This document shows positions 6,067 to 6,359 of a stretch of 6,359 nucleotides of DNA, in pieces. Within the stretch, counting starts at the first letter, position 1, and each line of letters starts with the position of its first letter. The notes beneath the pieces were generated by a model. That model had not been told where the DNA came from. It made no database searches and saw nothing but the letters and a program-made list of their open reading frames with translations. Position numbers and translations under genes: made by a program. The DNA is from Balneolaceae bacterium (lineage in GTDB: Bacteria > Bacteroidota > Rhodothermia > Balneolales > Balneolaceae): positions 1 to 6,359 of the forward strand of contig SKWF01000138.1 of NCBI GenBank assembly GCA_007129085.1. Reading direction: 5' to 3'.

Positions 6067-6359
6067 TTACGATTCCTTGAGCAAAATTTTAGAAATCGTC
6101 TGCAATTGCATGTTTGACGTGCCTTCGTAAATCTTCCCGATTTTTGAGTCTCTGTAAAATTTCTCAACCGGATACTCTTTTACATAGCCATAGCCACCGA
6201 ACAGATCTACCGCCAGCGAACTCACCTCTTCAGCAACTTCAGAGCTGTAATATTTCGCCATAGCCGCTTCTTTCAAAAAGTTTTGCCCGGCTTCTTTTCG
6301 TCGAGCTGAGTTATACACCAGCAAACGCGCGGTTTCTACACGAGTCGCCATTTTCGCCA
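6067..6359 (-). CDS. Acyl-CoA dehydrogenase, C-terminal part (truncated by window edge)
   Basis: The C-terminal 96 residues of an FAD-dependent acyl-CoA dehydrogenase, which introduces the trans-2 double bond in fatty or branched-chain acyl-CoA breakdown and passes electrons to ETF. The ATG at 6349-6351 is not the start: the frame stays open to the edge (Ala-Lys before it), and the MATRVETARLLVYN segment is the usual internal helix of the C-terminal domain. The visible part includes the FGGYGYVKEYPVEKFYRD segment and the IYEGTSNMQLQTISK motif. The Glu of YEGTSN (18 residues before the end) corresponds to the catalytic base of the short-chain/butyryl-CoA dehydrogenase group. A chain specificity cannot be fixed from this fragment. 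The gene ends in TAA at 6067-6069, with a hairpin downstream. Confidence 0.93.
   Translation of the reverse strand, partial: AKMATRVETARLLVYNSARRKEAGQNFLKEAAMAKYYSSEVAEEVSSLAVDLFGGYGYVKEYPVEKFYRDSKIGKIYEGTSNMQLQTISKILLKES

Overview
The window looks like ordinary chromosomal DNA from a member of the Balneolota/Rhodothermota-Bacteroidota group, probably marine or moderately halophilic. The reasons are a secreted protein ending in a Por-type (type IX secretion, T9SS) C-terminal sorting domain, mostly weak or absent Shine-Dalgarno sequences, moderate G+C, and several Asp/Glu-rich proteins. The family-level placement is an inference.

Layout: bases 1-1397 (+) are the 3' part of a gene for a large exported zinc metalloprotease. 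Its frame is open from the first bases of the window and carries an HExxH motif well before the first ATG that an ORF finder would choose. All other genes are on the minus strand. The protease gene converges on hemW (radical-SAM haem chaperone), and the two stops are separated by a perfect 42-bp palindrome that contains the hemW stop codon. Upstream of hemW is a gene-free stretch of about 195 bp holding nested, G-rich palindromic repeats. Next comes a compact group transcribed leftward: sufE (Fe-S cluster sulfur transfer), a membrane-anchored DsbA-like thiol oxidoreductase, and a gamma-class carbonic anhydrase-like protein whose ATG lies 4 bases after the dsbA-like stop. A strong intrinsic terminator separates this group from a three-PAS sensory protein with no output domain. 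The first PAS domain of that protein is a clear LOV-type fold whose photoactive cysteine is replaced by proline. A further gap of about 210 bp, with one stable hairpin, leads to the C-terminal end of an acyl-CoA dehydrogenase that runs off the right edge.

How the genes fit together: sufE, the DsbA-like protein and the carbonic anhydrase-like protein probably form one transcription unit, with sulfur/thiol handling as a possible loose theme. HemW also depends on Fe-S chemistry. The protease, PAS protein and acyl-CoA dehydrogenase look independent. I see no phage, CRISPR, transposase, toxin-antitoxin or defence genes and no RNA genes. The most noteworthy items are the cysteine-less LOV domain in an output-less PAS protein, the upstream-extended metalloprotease and the two palindromic elements.
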